A stretch of DNA of 64,000 nucleotides from Halomonas llamarensis (GTDB taxonomy: Bacteria > Pseudomonadota > Gammaproteobacteria > Pseudomonadales > Halomonadaceae), in assembly GCF_023555005.1 (NCBI RefSeq), contig NZ_JAMJPJ010000014.1, positions 24,662-88,661 on the forward strand. The letters are read 5' to 3'. Each line of letters starts with the position of its first letter. Within the stretch, counting starts at the first letter, position 1. Under the pieces are notes generated by a model. It was not told where the DNA came from, did not search any database, and saw nothing but the letters and a program-made list of their open reading frames with translations. This document shows, in pieces, positions 47,110 through 60,923 of the stretch. A program made the translations under genes and the position numbers.

Positions 47110-47174
47110 AAAACAAAAAATATAAATCAAAAAGAAATATAAAACCCAAACAAAACGGTATTGGGGAGGAAGGA

Positions 47175-47203
47175 TTGACTTTTGGTAGCCTGACGGCATA
47201 ACC
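47175..47203 (+). promoter_or_regulatory. Candidate cysH promoter
   Basis: TTGACT (47175-47180), 17-base spacer, weak -10 ATAACC, 38 bases upstream of cysH. The -35 is good but the -10 is poor, as expected for a CysB-activated promoter. Confidence 0.4.
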
Positions 47204-47240
47204 CATTATGCTTTTTTTCGCATGACGCCAAGGAGACAAA

Positions 47241-47879
47241 ATGCCCACGTCATCTACTACGGCTTTCGATCTAGACGAAATCAACCAAACGCTGGGCCAC
47301 CAGCCGCAAGCATTGATTGAATGGGCGATGCAACAAGGCCAGCGGCCCATCTGCACGACAAATTTTCGCCCTTTTGAAGCCGTCATCCTGCACATGGTGA
47401 CCCAAGCCAACCCCAATATTCCCATTGTGTGGATGGATAGCGGCTATAACACCGAGGCGACCTACCGCTTTGCCGATGAGGTGATTAAACAGCTCAACCT
47501 CAATATCATCACCTATTTGCCGCGGCGCACTCGTGCCCACCGTGAAGCGCTAGAGGGCCCCTTCCCGAGCGTTGACGACCCGCACCACGCCACCTTCACA
47601 CAAGAAGTCAAAATTGAGCCGTTTGAACGTGCACTGAACGAAATGCGGCCTGATGTTTGGCTCACCGCGCTACGCGCCGAAGACACCGCAGAACGGGCCA
47701 AGATGCAGCCAGTCAGCGAGAGCGAGAGCGGTTTGCTAAAAGTCGCACCGGTATTGCACTGGCGAGCGAAAGATATGTACGACTATCTGCAAGCGCACGG
47801 ATTACCCAATAACTTTGACTATTTCGACCCCACCAAGGTGGAAGAAAAACGCGAGTGCGGGCTGCATCTGCAGCACTAA
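47241..47879 (+). CDS. cysH: Phosphoadenosine phosphosulfate reductase
   Basis: 212 residues; reduces PAPS to sulfite with thioredoxin. C-terminal catalytic ECGLH is present (KRECGLHLQH), as are WMDSGYNTEATYRFAD and TALRAED. The CC...C iron-sulfur pairs of APS-type reductases are absent, so it is the PAPS type. It is about 30 residues shorter than E. coli CysH, mainly at the N-terminus. Convergent with cysB, 37 bases away. Confidence 0.93.
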   Translation: MPTSSTTAFDLDEINQTLGHQPQALIEWAMQQGQRPICTTNFRPFEAVILHMVTQANPNIPIVWMDSGYNTEATYRFADEVIKQLNLNIITYLPRRTRAHREALEGPFPSVDDPHHATFTQEVKIEPFERALNEMRPDVWLTALRAEDTAERAKMQPVSESESGLLKVAPVLHWRAKDMYDYLQAHGLPNNFDYFDPTKVEEKRECGLHLQH

Positions 47880-47916
47880 AGCGTCTAGGCTTAAGGTTTA
47901 ACAAAACGGTTAGCGG

Positions 47917-48924
<1,008 letters not shown>

Positions 48925-48956
48925 CTAACAAACGTAACGAGCCTCAAAAACCAAAA

Positions 48957-48998
48957 CTTATAGTATATAAAATTAGTTTATAATATCTTTATAGTATA
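48957..48998. promoter_or_regulatory. Duplicated TTATAGTATA in the cysB upstream region
   Basis: Two exact copies of TTATAGTATA at 48958-48967 and 48989-48998, 31 bp apart (three helical turns), in a very AT-rich stretch 67-107 bases upstream of the cysB start. Each has a TATA-G-TATA core. Could be a CysB-type site or a promoter region. Confidence 0.45.
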
Positions 48999-49134
48999 AA
49001 CAATTTTATCGCGCTTCTCGCTATGCCGCTATCGATTTTCGCCAGCATATTTGCCAGCTCTTGCCATGGTCGCTAACATTGATCGGCTTGGCGCGGTGCA
49101 AGAGCGCTTTCACTAGGCAAAACAGGAGAAGTCC

Positions 49135-49455
49135 ATGTCCAATGTTGATGTCACCAACGCCAATTTTGAGCAAGAAGTACTAAACGCCGAACAGCCCGTG
49201 CTGTTGAAATTCTGGGCCCCCTGGTGCGGCCCCTGCAAAGTCATGGCGCCGGTGGTAGATGAAGTTGCCAGTGAGCGCGACGACAGCCTAAAAGTCGTCA
49301 GCATCAACGTCGACGACGCCCCTGAAATTGCCGCTGAACAAGGCGTGCGCGGTGTGCCCACCGTTATGCTTTTCAAATCGGGGACGAAAGTCGCTTCACT
49401 GGTAGGCGCTCAGTCTAAGTCTCAGCTGACGCAGTTCATCGACCAGAACGCTTGA
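49135..49455 (+). CDS. trxA: Thioredoxin 1
   Basis: 106 residues with the redox-active WCGPC (Cys31 and Cys34), the upstream KFWAPW and the cis-proline VRGVPTVMLF. General cytosolic disulfide reductase, and electron donor to CysH coded nearby. Start has AGGAG about 8 bases upstream. A strong terminator follows. Confidence 0.97.
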   Translation: MSNVDVTNANFEQEVLNAEQPVLLKFWAPWCGPCKVMAPVVDEVASERDDSLKVVSINVDDAPEIAAEQGVRGVPTVMLFKSGTKVASLVGAQSKSQLTQFIDQNA

Positions 49456-49497
49456 ACGCGCACTGACTAAACCCTCGCTGAGTAAGCGTTGATTGAG

Positions 49498-49526
49498 AAA
49501 GACCGCCGAACTGGCGGTCTTTTTAT
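49498..49526 (+). terminator. Rho-independent terminator after trxA
   Basis: Stem AAAGACCGCC / GGCGGTCTTT with a five-base loop (GAACT), followed by TTATT, about 42 bases after the trxA stop. Confidence 0.88.
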
Positions 49527-49551
49527 TCCCTATAGGCGCTTTTCAGTGCAT

Positions 49552-50676
49552 TTAATGCTCACGTCTTAGCGGTGGATTGTTGGCGTCACGCAAGCGTTCA
49601 CTTTTCTCTTCGCTGAGGCGTGCCCCTGGGCCTAAAAGGTGCGCCATCCAACGGGTTTGCGGGTGACTGTCCAAGGCAATTTTAAGCGTCATGGTTAAGA
49701 GCACCGACAGCAGCATCCCCGCTGCACCAAAAATCCATCCCCACACGACTAACGAGACGAACGCAACCAGGGTGGAAAGCCCCAACGCTCGTCCCATCAA
49801 ACGCGGCTCAACTAAATTCCCCAACACAAAGTTGATCCCGAGATAGGCCAACGAGAGCAAAAATGCCTGCCATACACCACTATTTTGCGACACCAGCAGC
49901 AGTAACACCGGCGGTATCGCCGCGATCGCCGAGCCAATATTGGGAATAAAGTTGAGCGCAAATGCCAACACCGCCCAAAGCAGGGGAAATTCAACCCCAA
50001 CAAACAGACAGGAGAGCCATACCAAAACGGCCGTGGCCAAACTGATGATGGTTTTCACCGCAAGATAACGCTTAAAGGTACGGCTAAACTCAGCAAAGCG
50101 CTTTAGACTGGGCGCCGGGTTTTCCAAGGCAAGCGACACCTTATCGCGAAAATTAAGCGTCTCAAACATCATAAAAACCACCAGCAGCGAGACGATGATA
50201 CTCTGCATGAACAGATTACCAATCTCGCTTAAAACAGCGGGCACCCAGGTCGTACCGCTTTGCGTATCAAACAGCGAATTAAGCTGCTCTGGGTCAATTG
50301 CAAGCCCCATGTTCGAGAGTCTGTTCAGCACGCTCCAATAGGCTTCATAAAGACGCGTTTCAATATCCGGCAGTGAATTAACAAAAGTGCTAAAGCTATT
50401 CACCACCAACAGCCCCAAAAGCAATACCAACGCGAGCAAAACTAGCAGGGTTAAAAATACCGCCGCGCGCATAGGTAACCCGCAGCGATGAAGCCACTGC
50501 ACCGGCGAGGTACATACCACGGCGATAAAAAACGCCAGCAGCATTGGCACCAACAAACTCGAGCCGACTTTCATCCCTGCCACAATCACCACTAACGCCG
50601 CCAGCGATAACGTGGCATTCAGCGGCATGCTTCGATAGTTATCCAAGCGCTCATCTTCTTCGCTCAATTTGGGCAT
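49552..50676 (-). CDS. AI-2E/PerM-family membrane transporter
   Basis: 374 residues with about seven or eight membrane helices, and the family segments LNFIPNIGSAIAAIPP and LVEPRLMGRALGLSTL. PerM/TqsA-type proteins export diverse solutes; some carry autoinducer-2, others Na+/H+ exchange. Substrate unknown here. It is transcribed away from the divergent SIMPL-domain gene. Confidence 0.85.
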   Translation of the reverse strand: MPKLSEEDERLDNYRSMPLNATLSLAALVVIVAGMKVGSSLLVPMLLAFFIAVVCTSPVQWLHRCGLPMRAAVFLTLLVLLALVLLLGLLVVNSFSTFVNSLPDIETRLYEAYWSVLNRLSNMGLAIDPEQLNSLFDTQSGTTWVPAVLSEIGNLFMQSIIVSLLVVFMMFETLNFRDKVSLALENPAPSLKRFAEFSRTFKRYLAVKTIISLATAVLVWLSCLFVGVEFPLLWAVLAFALNFIPNIGSAIAAIPPVLLLLVSQNSGVWQAFLLSLAYLGINFVLGNLVEPRLMGRALGLSTLVAFVSLVVWGWIFGAAGMLLSVLLTMTLKIALDSHPQTRWMAHLLGPGARLSEEKSERLRDANNPPLRREH

Positions 50677-50822
50677 AACCCCTTCCTTAGACTTTTATTC
50701 ACTTATCATGGCGGTAACGGCGAGTTTGCACAAATCCTGCTATTCATCTAAGAACTTTCTATGCCCATCGCGCTCAATATAGACGCTTTGTTTATTCATC
50801 CAACACGTTAAGGAAACGCACT

Positions 50823-51617
50823 GTGACGACTTCAACTGCACTAAAACACCACTTACAACGTCTTATGTTTGGCACGAGCTTGGCCATTTTTGCCTTCGCC
50901 TATTCGGCTCAAGCCAATGAAACGATAACGGACGAAACGCCGCGTCTTCGCGTCACGGCTGATGCCTACGTAGACGTCACGCCGGACAAAGCAACGCTAA
51001 GCGCTCGCCTGTGGGAGGACACACCGGCAATCAATCAGCTAGCAGAAGAGGATCAGGCGGCGCTGAGCGATGCCCGACAACAATTAGAAAAGCGCGCAGG
51101 CGAACTGATTCGCACCCTAGAAGCGCACGGCGTGGCACGCGAGGCGATTACCGCCGGCTCGCTTAATATCACCCCGCGCCAGGTACACAACGCAACCGAT
51201 AACGGCGAGCGCGAGACACTTAGACGCACACGTGTAGAGCGCCCAGTAGCCATTGAGCTTCAAAAGATTGAACGTGTCAGCGAAATTCTCGACGCGCTCG
51301 TGGCCGCGGGAGTTAACCGTCTTGAGGGAGTCGAGTTTGATCTGCAAAACCGCGACGCCGCGACCGATAAAGCCTTAATCAAAGCGCTAGAAAAAGCCCG
51401 TCATAAAGCCAACCTGATGGCCAAAACGCTCGACACCCAGTTAAATCGCGTGATGCGCATCGAAGAAACCCAGTCGGCCTCTTTTCAACCACGGATGATG
51501 GCGATGAGTGCAGAACGCAGCAACGCAACCGGCTCAAGCGCCCGCCAGAGTGAATATCGCCCCGGCACCATCCGCATCGATGCCGGGGTTAACGTCGAGT
51601 GGTCACTTAAAGAGTAA
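50823..51617 (+). CDS. SIMPL-domain (DUF541) periplasmic protein
   Basis: 264 residues with a signal peptide (about 1-35, cleavage after SAQA) and a SIMPL domain, the OMP28/BP26-type fold (RVTADAYVDVTPDKATLSARLWED, SLNITPRQVHN). Such proteins are exported and linked to oxidative stress in E. coli (YggE). The C-terminus ends in a GVNVEWSLKE strand. Start is GTG at 50823, with AAGGAAACG upstream. Confidence 0.85.
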   Translation: MTTSTALKHHLQRLMFGTSLAIFAFAYSAQANETITDETPRLRVTADAYVDVTPDKATLSARLWEDTPAINQLAEEDQAALSDARQQLEKRAGELIRTLEAHGVAREAITAGSLNITPRQVHNATDNGERETLRRTRVERPVAIELQKIERVSEILDALVAAGVNRLEGVEFDLQNRDAATDKALIKALEKARHKANLMAKTLDTQLNRVMRIEETQSASFQPRMMAMSAERSNATGSSARQSEYRPGTIRIDAGVNVEWSLKE

Positions 51618-51635
51618 CGCTTGAAGCATAAGGCC

Positions 51636-52916
<1,281 letters not shown>

Positions 52917-53118
52917 TTATCCCTTGGCCTGAAATCAATGAAGTATACGGCGCAAATAGCCGCATCAAAGGTGTCCATTGTAGGCAAAAGCGCGGCGAGG
53001 AACCATGGCTGACTTCGCTAGTAAGCAATGGCTCATAGTGTGTAAGCATTTTGCTATAGCGTGAGCCTATTCTTTGAGGCTAAGGTGGCTAGACAATTCA
53101 TTATGATGAGCTAAATTA

Positions 53119-55371
53119 ATGTCACCCAAAACGCCGCTCTTTTACGCTCACTCACTTCCAGGAAAAGACAAGCAAGCCTGGCAAACCCTAGACGATCACT
53201 TGCAGTGTGTCGCCGAGATGGCAGCAACTCGCGCTGAACGCTTCGGTATGATGGACGCCGGTTATGCAGCGGGCCTTTTACATGATTTAGGCAAATACAG
53301 CGCGCCTTTCCAACGGCGGCTGGAAGGCTCTCCTGAACGCGTTGATCATTCCACCGCCGGCGCCATTGTGGCCAAGCAACAATATGGTAAAGGGATGGCT
53401 GAACTGCTTGCCTACTGTATTACAGGTCACCATGCTGGGCTTGCCAATGGTCGTGATCCAGGCGAACGCTCCCCGCTTAGCGAGCGTCTAAAAGCTGATA
53501 TTCCTGCCATAGATCATGCTTGGAAAGAGGCTCTCACCTTACCAAAAGCGCCGAACCCTCCAAGCACATTTACGCAACGTCCAGAACGGGCTTTCTTTCA
53601 GCTTACCTTCCTCACCAGAATGCTGTTCTCCTGTTTGGTCGATGCAGACTACATCGATACCGAAACGTTCTATACCAAACATGAAACAGGCCTAGCGCAA
53701 CATCGCGGTGGAGGCCCTTCTTTAAAGCCGCTCCGCAAAGAGCTCAATGCTCATCTTGAGAGCTTCAACACCGATAAAGGCATTAACCAAATACGCGGGC
53801 ATATTCTGCGCGAGGTGCGTAACAAGGCAGTAATGAAACCCGGCTGCTTCTCTCTTACGGTGCCCACTGGCGGTGGCAAAACGTTGGCCTCCCTCGCCTT
53901 TGCGATTGATCATGCCATCACCCATGGCATGGATCGAATTATCTACGTCATTCCCTTTACCAGCATCGTCGAACAGAACGCTGCGGTGTTTCGGAAGGCG
54001 CTGGGCAAGTACGGAGCTGAAGCAGTACTCGAACACCACAGCACCTTTGATGCTGAAAAAGCGTCAAAAGGCGACAAGGATAGTCTTGATAAACTCAAAC
54101 GCGATAGTGAGAACTGGGATGCACCGATTATCGTGACAACATCCGTGCAGTTCCTTGAAAGCCTATTTGCCGCTAAAACATCACGATGCCGCAAATTACA
54201 TAATATTGCCCGTAGCGTCGTGATTCTGGATGAAGCACAGACAATGCCCCTACCCTTGCTACGACCAAGCGTTGCCGTGCTGGATGAACTCGCGCTGAAT
54301 TATCACGCCAGCATTGTGCTCTGTACCGCTACCCAACCAGCACTCATTGAAACCGATGATGCTGAGCACAGCTTCGCGGGTGGGTTCAAAGATGTTGAAG
54401 AACTAGCCCCAAATCCAATAAATCTATATCAAGCGTTAAAACGGGTGACGGTAAAGCACATTAGCTGCTTAGATGACGACCAGTTAAGCAACGAACTCTT
54501 AGACGTCGAACAGGTGCTTTGCATCGTCAATAACCGCCGTCATGCCAGAGCCTTGTACGAATCCATCGCCGATCAGCCAGGCGCTTTTCACCTTACCACC
54601 GCCATGTGCGCCGTTCATCGGCGGCAGGTATTACAGCATATTCGTGAAACACTTAAAGAAGGCAAACCATGCCGGGTCGTGTCTACTTCATTAATAGAAG
54701 CGGGCGTCGATGTGGATTTTCCAAGGGTGCTGCGAGCTGAAGCGGGGCTAGACTCCATCGCCCAGGCCGCAGGGCGCTGTAATCGTGAAGGTAAACGAAC
54801 CGCCGAAGAAAGCGAGGTGCGTATTTTTGCCACTGCCAATGAGGAATGGGCACCGCCGCCCGAGCTAAAACAGTTCGCCCAAGCCACCCGCGAAGTACTA
54901 CGCCAACACGGCCACGACCCGCTTTCGCTGGAAGCGATAGAGGCGTATTTCACGCTACTTTACTGGCAGCAAGGGCCTGACCAACTCGATAAGCACCAAC
55001 TACTCTCACTGATTGAGAATGGTCGGCTTGAAGGCCTGCCGTTTGAAACCCTCGAAAAGAAATTTCGCCTTATCGACAACAATCAACGAAGTGTCATTAT
55101 TCCCAGAGACGATGACGCACGCAAAGCGATTAAAGATCTCGCCTTTGCTATAAGCCCTGGCCGTATCGCCCGAAAATTACAGCTCTACACAGTGCAGGTG
55201 CCTCAGAACGGCTTTAGAGCCTTAGAGAAAGCGGGTGCCATTGCGCCCATCGAGCCGGATAAATTTAATGACCAATTCATGCTGCTAATCAATGAAGACC
55301 TCTACGATGATGCGCTAGGCTTGAACTGGAGCGACCCAACCTTTATGCGAGCCGAAAGCTTACAGTGGTAA
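53119..55371 (+). CDS. cas3: Cas3 helicase-nuclease, type I-C
   Basis: 750 residues: an N-terminal HD nuclease domain with GLLHDLGKY (His55-Asp56) and His11, then a superfamily 2 helicase with Walker A PTGGGKT (about 249-256), DEAQ (371-374), CTATQPAL and motif VI QAAGRCNREGK. It is recruited by Cascade to unwind and degrade target DNA. All key residues are intact. First gene of a tightly packed seven-gene operon; the 205 bases upstream show no clear consensus promoter. Confidence 0.96.
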   Translation: MSPKTPLFYAHSLPGKDKQAWQTLDDHLQCVAEMAATRAERFGMMDAGYAAGLLHDLGKYSAPFQRRLEGSPERVDHSTAGAIVAKQQYGKGMAELLAYCITGHHAGLANGRDPGERSPLSERLKADIPAIDHAWKEALTLPKAPNPPSTFTQRPERAFFQLTFLTRMLFSCLVDADYIDTETFYTKHETGLAQHRGGGPSLKPLRKELNAHLESFNTDKGINQIRGHILREVRNKAVMKPGCFSLTVPTGGGKTLASLAFAIDHAITHGMDRIIYVIPFTSIVEQNAAVFRKALGKYGAEAVLEHHSTFDAEKASKGDKDSLDKLKRDSENWDAPIIVTTSVQFLESLFAAKTSRCRKLHNIARSVVILDEAQTMPLPLLRPSVAVLDELALNYHASIVLCTATQPALIETDDAEHSFAGGFKDVEELAPNPINLYQALKRVTVKHISCLDDDQLSNELLDVEQVLCIVNNRRHARALYESIADQPGAFHLTTAMCAVHRRQVLQHIRETLKEGKPCRVVSTSLIEAGVDVDFPRVLRAEAGLDSIAQAAGRCNREGKRTAEESEVRIFATANEEWAPPPELKQFAQATREVLRQHGHDPLSLEAIEAYFTLLYWQQGPDQLDKHQLLSLIENGRLEGLPFETLEKKFRLIDNNQRSVIIPRDDDARKAIKDLAFAISPGRIARKLQLYTVQVPQNGFRALEKAGAIAPIEPDKFNDQFMLLINEDLYDDALGLNWSDPTFMRAESLQW

Positions 55372-55389
55372 ACATACAAAACGAGATAG

Positions 55390-57859
<2,470 letters not shown>

Positions 57860-57863
<4 letters not shown>

Positions 57864-58729
57864 ACGCCATTGCAAACCGTTATGAATTTGTCCTTTTATT
57901 TGATATTACTAACGGCAACCCCAACGGCGACCCTGATGCAGGCAACCTGCCACGGCTCGACCCAGAGACCAACCAGGGGCTTATCACGGATGTTTGCCTA
58001 AAGCGTAAAATTCGTAACTACGTCGCGCTCGAAAAAGAACACGATGCTGGCTATGCCATCTACATGCAAGAAAAGTCAGTGCTCAACAACCAACATAAAA
58101 AAGCCTATGAAGCGCTGGATATCAAACCTGAATCTAAAAAGCTTCCTAAAGAGGCAGAAAAAGCACGTCAAGTAACTGAATGGATGTGCAATAATTTTTT
58201 CGATGTTCGTACTTTTGGCGCTGTCATGACGACCGAGGTAAATTCCGGTCAAGTACGCGGCCCTGTCCAGGTGGCCTTTGCCAGCTCTATCGACCCTGTC
58301 ATACCCATGGAAGTCTCCATTACCCGTATGGCGGTTACCAACGAAAAGGATCTTGAAAAAGAGCGCACCATGGGCCGCAAGCACATAATTCCTTATGGCC
58401 TATACCGCGTACATGGCTACGTCTCTGCGAAGCTAGCGGAACGTACCGGTTTTTCAGAAGACGATTTAGCCCTTCTTTGGCGTTCTCTAATCAATATGTT
58501 TGAACACGACCGCTCTGCCGCACGTGGTGAGATGTCCACCCGTAAACTTGTTATTTTCAAGCATGATCACCCCATGGGTAACGCGCCCGCTCATGTGCTC
58601 TTCGATAGTGTTCAAGTGAAGCGTGTTGATGGGACAGAAAATACACCGGCACGTCACTACAGCGACTATCAGGTTCATATTGCTAGCGAGTCATTGCCGT
58701 CTGGTGTGACGGTAGAAGAACACCTATAG
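57860..58729 (+). CDS. cas7c: Cas7c backbone subunit of Cascade
   Basis: 289 residues of the Csd2/Cas7 family. [18 protein letters not shown] is the characteristic N-terminal block; [22 protein letters not shown] and [14 protein letters not shown] follow. Multiple copies coat the crRNA. Overlaps cas8c by 4 bases (ATGA), so translation is coupled. Confidence 0.96.
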
Positions 58730-58739
58730 GTGAAACGCC

Positions 58740-59378
58740 ATGGAAGAAGAGGCACGCCCTATTCCGCTTTCGGCCTTACAGCATACGCTGTTCTGCCCAC
58801 GCCAATGCGCGCTGATTCATGTAGAACAGCAGTGGGCAGAAAACCGTTATACCGCTGAAGGCCGCCTATTACACGAACGCGCTGACCAGTTGGGGCATCA
58901 GCGCCGGCGGGGCGTGCATACTTCCATGGCCTTGCCTCTGGCAAGCGAACAGCTGGGCTTAAGCGGTATTGCCGATGTTGTGGAGTTTGATGAACGTCAA
59001 TCACCTGTGACTGTCCGGCCTATTGAGTACAAACGCGGGCGACCCAAAGCGCACCGTGCGGATGAGGTGCAGCTTTGCGCTCAGGCGCTCTGTCTGGAAG
59101 AGATGCTAGATATCCACATCGACTCTGGCGCCCTCTTTTATGGCAAAACACGACGGCGCAAAGAGGTGGCGTTTGACGACACGCTACGCACGTTAACTCA
59201 TCGTATTATTGAGCAAACCCGCGCTACTTTTGATGAGCAGCAGACGCCTCCTGCTATTTACGATGCTAAAAAGTGTGATCACTGCTCCCTTGTCGATATT
59301 TGCCAACCTCAAGTATTTAGCAAACAGCGCTCCGCAAGCCGATGGCTGACCCGGCAACTTGATGCACTGGATGAGTAA
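58740..59378 (+). CDS. cas4: Cas4 exonuclease
   Basis: 212 residues of the RecB-like Cas4 family. A four-cysteine Fe-S cluster: one Cys early (FCPRQC) and three at the C-terminus (CDHCSLVDIC). Nuclease motifs GIADVVEF and IEYKRGRPK. Cas4 trims prespacers and secures PAM-correct orientation with Cas1-Cas2. Sits immediately upstream of cas1, 5 bases apart. Confidence 0.95.
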   Translation: MEEEARPIPLSALQHTLFCPRQCALIHVEQQWAENRYTAEGRLLHERADQLGHQRRRGVHTSMALPLASEQLGLSGIADVVEFDERQSPVTVRPIEYKRGRPKAHRADEVQLCAQALCLEEMLDIHIDSGALFYGKTRRRKEVAFDDTLRTLTHRIIEQTRATFDEQQTPPAIYDAKKCDHCSLVDICQPQVFSKQRSASRWLTRQLDALDE

Positions 59379-59383
59379 CGCCC

Positions 59384-60424
59384 ATGCGACGACAATTAAA
59401 CTCGCTGTATATCACCACAGAAGGTGCTTGGCTTAAAAAAGAAGGCGCCAACATTGTCATGCAGGTAGAAGGGAAAGAGCGCGCCAGGCTTCCCATTCAT
59501 ATGCTGGAGTCCCTTGTATGCTTTGGACGTGTACTTGTATCCCCGCCGTTAATGGGATTCTGCGCCGAACAAGGCGTTACCATCACCCACCTGTCACCGA
59601 ACGGGAAATTCTTGGCGCGTATTGAAGGCCCCGTCTCTGGCAATGTATTACTCAGACGGACTCAATATCGTGTCAGTGATAACGAAACCTCCTGTTCGAG
59701 CCTAGTCAGTAGCCTTTTGATTGGTAAAGTCCATAACCAGCGCGCTGTTCTCGCCCGGGGCATTCGCGACTATGGCAGCAAGATGCCACTTCAAGATCGT
59801 CAGCGCCTGGAAGCTGCTCGTGACCGGCTAAGTCGCATCGCACGTAATTTACTGCAGCCTGCCACAACCAATGAACTACGGGGCCTAGAAGGCGAAGCCG
59901 CCCAAGTATATTTCAGCGTCTTCAATTTATTAGTGCGCCAAGAAGGTGATGCCTTTGAGTTTAAAGGCCGTAATCGCCGCCCGCCGAGAGACCGCATTAA
60001 TGCGTTATTGTCGTTTTTGTATACGCTGCTCACCCACGACTGCCGTTCAGCACTAGAAAGCGTCGGCTTAGACCCCGCGGTAGGCTTTTTACACCGGGAT
60101 CGCCCAGGCCGCCCAAGTCTTGCGCTTGACCTTGCAGAAGAGTTTCGCCCTTTGTTGGGTGATCGACTAGCCCTCTCGCTCATCAATCGTCGTCAGTTAC
60201 GCGAAAAAGACTTTAACATCACTGAAAGTAATGGTGTCGTTATGACAGATGATGCCCGCAAGCTAGTGCTGACGGCTTATCAGGAGCGAAAGCGTGAAGA
60301 GTTGTTGCATATGTTTATTGATGAAAAAGCACCTATAGGCATGCTGCCCATACTGCAAGCTCAATTAATGGCACGTCACCTGCGGGGAGACATAGATACT
60401 TACCCACCTTTCCTTTGGAAATAG
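59384..60424 (+). CDS. cas1: Cas1 integrase
   Basis: 346 residues; the integrase that inserts new spacers. N-terminal beta domain (LNSLYITTEGAWLKKEGANIVM), then helical domain with catalytic-region motifs GLEGEAAQVYFSVF (metal-binding Glu), FLHRDRPGRPSLALDLAEEFRPL (His and Asp/Glu). This is the I-C Cas1 form. Followed by cas2 after 18 bases. Confidence 0.96.
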   Translation: MRRQLNSLYITTEGAWLKKEGANIVMQVEGKERARLPIHMLESLVCFGRVLVSPPLMGFCAEQGVTITHLSPNGKFLARIEGPVSGNVLLRRTQYRVSDNETSCSSLVSSLLIGKVHNQRAVLARGIRDYGSKMPLQDRQRLEAARDRLSRIARNLLQPATTNELRGLEGEAAQVYFSVFNLLVRQEGDAFEFKGRNRRPPRDRINALLSFLYTLLTHDCRSALESVGLDPAVGFLHRDRPGRPSLALDLAEEFRPLLGDRLALSLINRRQLREKDFNITESNGVVMTDDARKLVLTAYQERKREELLHMFIDEKAPIGMLPILQAQLMARHLRGDIDTYPPFLWK

Positions 60425-60442
60425 CACACTGAGGACAATATC

Positions 60443-60733
60443 ATGATGGTACTGGTAAGTTACGATGTCAGCACCTCTTCAGAGGGCGGTGAAGGCAGGC
60501 TGCGGCGAGTAGCAAAAGCATGCCGAGATGTAGGGCAACGGGTACAATTTTCCGTGTTTGAAATTGAAGTAGACCCCGACCAATGGGTGCTTTTCCGTCA
60601 GCGTTTGATCGACTTGATTGATGACGAGGTGGACAGTTTACGCTTTTACTTCCTGGGCCGAAATTGGAAAAGCCGCATCGAACACATCGGTGCCAAGCCA
60701 GCCTTGAACATGAATGGCCCTTTAGTTTTTTAA
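60443..60733 (+). CDS. cas2: Cas2 adaptation protein
   Basis: 96 residues with the ferredoxin fold MVLVSYDVST and QFSVFEIEVD. It bridges Cas1 dimers in the integration complex. Start is the first of two adjacent ATGs. It ends 190 bases before the first CRISPR repeat. Confidence 0.95.
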   Translation: MMVLVSYDVSTSSEGGEGRLRRVAKACRDVGQRVQFSVFEIEVDPDQWVLFRQRLIDLIDDEVDSLRFYFLGRNWKSRIEHIGAKPALNMNGPLVF

Positions 60734-60923
60734 TATTTCCCCTCGCTTGCGAACTGCAAGTGTCGCGCCAAACCCCGCTAGGTTCGCAGCTCTTTAATAA
60801 TTTGATTTTACTAACAAATTATTTCGCCCACTTCTCTGCACCAAGCAAAAATCGTCTAATACTATGTGTTTCGCAGAAGCATGTCTTTTTGCTTTTATGT
60901 TTCATGATGTTATAAACAGAACA
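60734..60923 (+). promoter_or_regulatory. CRISPR leader
   Basis: 190 bases between cas2 and the first repeat, AT-rich in its distal two thirds, as leaders usually are. The cas2-proximal part carries an inverted repeat, GCGAAC (60749-60754) and GTTCGC (60782-60787), with a smaller stem CTTGC / GCAAG partly overlapping, and a partial repeat-like octamer GTCGCGCC (60762-60769). Directs array transcription and spacer insertion; no clear consensus promoter is visible. Confidence 0.75.

Noticed and set aside
47106..47160. PolyA-rich stretch after pabB as a terminator or toxin-type small gene
   Set aside because: No stem precedes it and no open frame with a ribosome site is present; it looks like plain AT-rich intergenic DNA.
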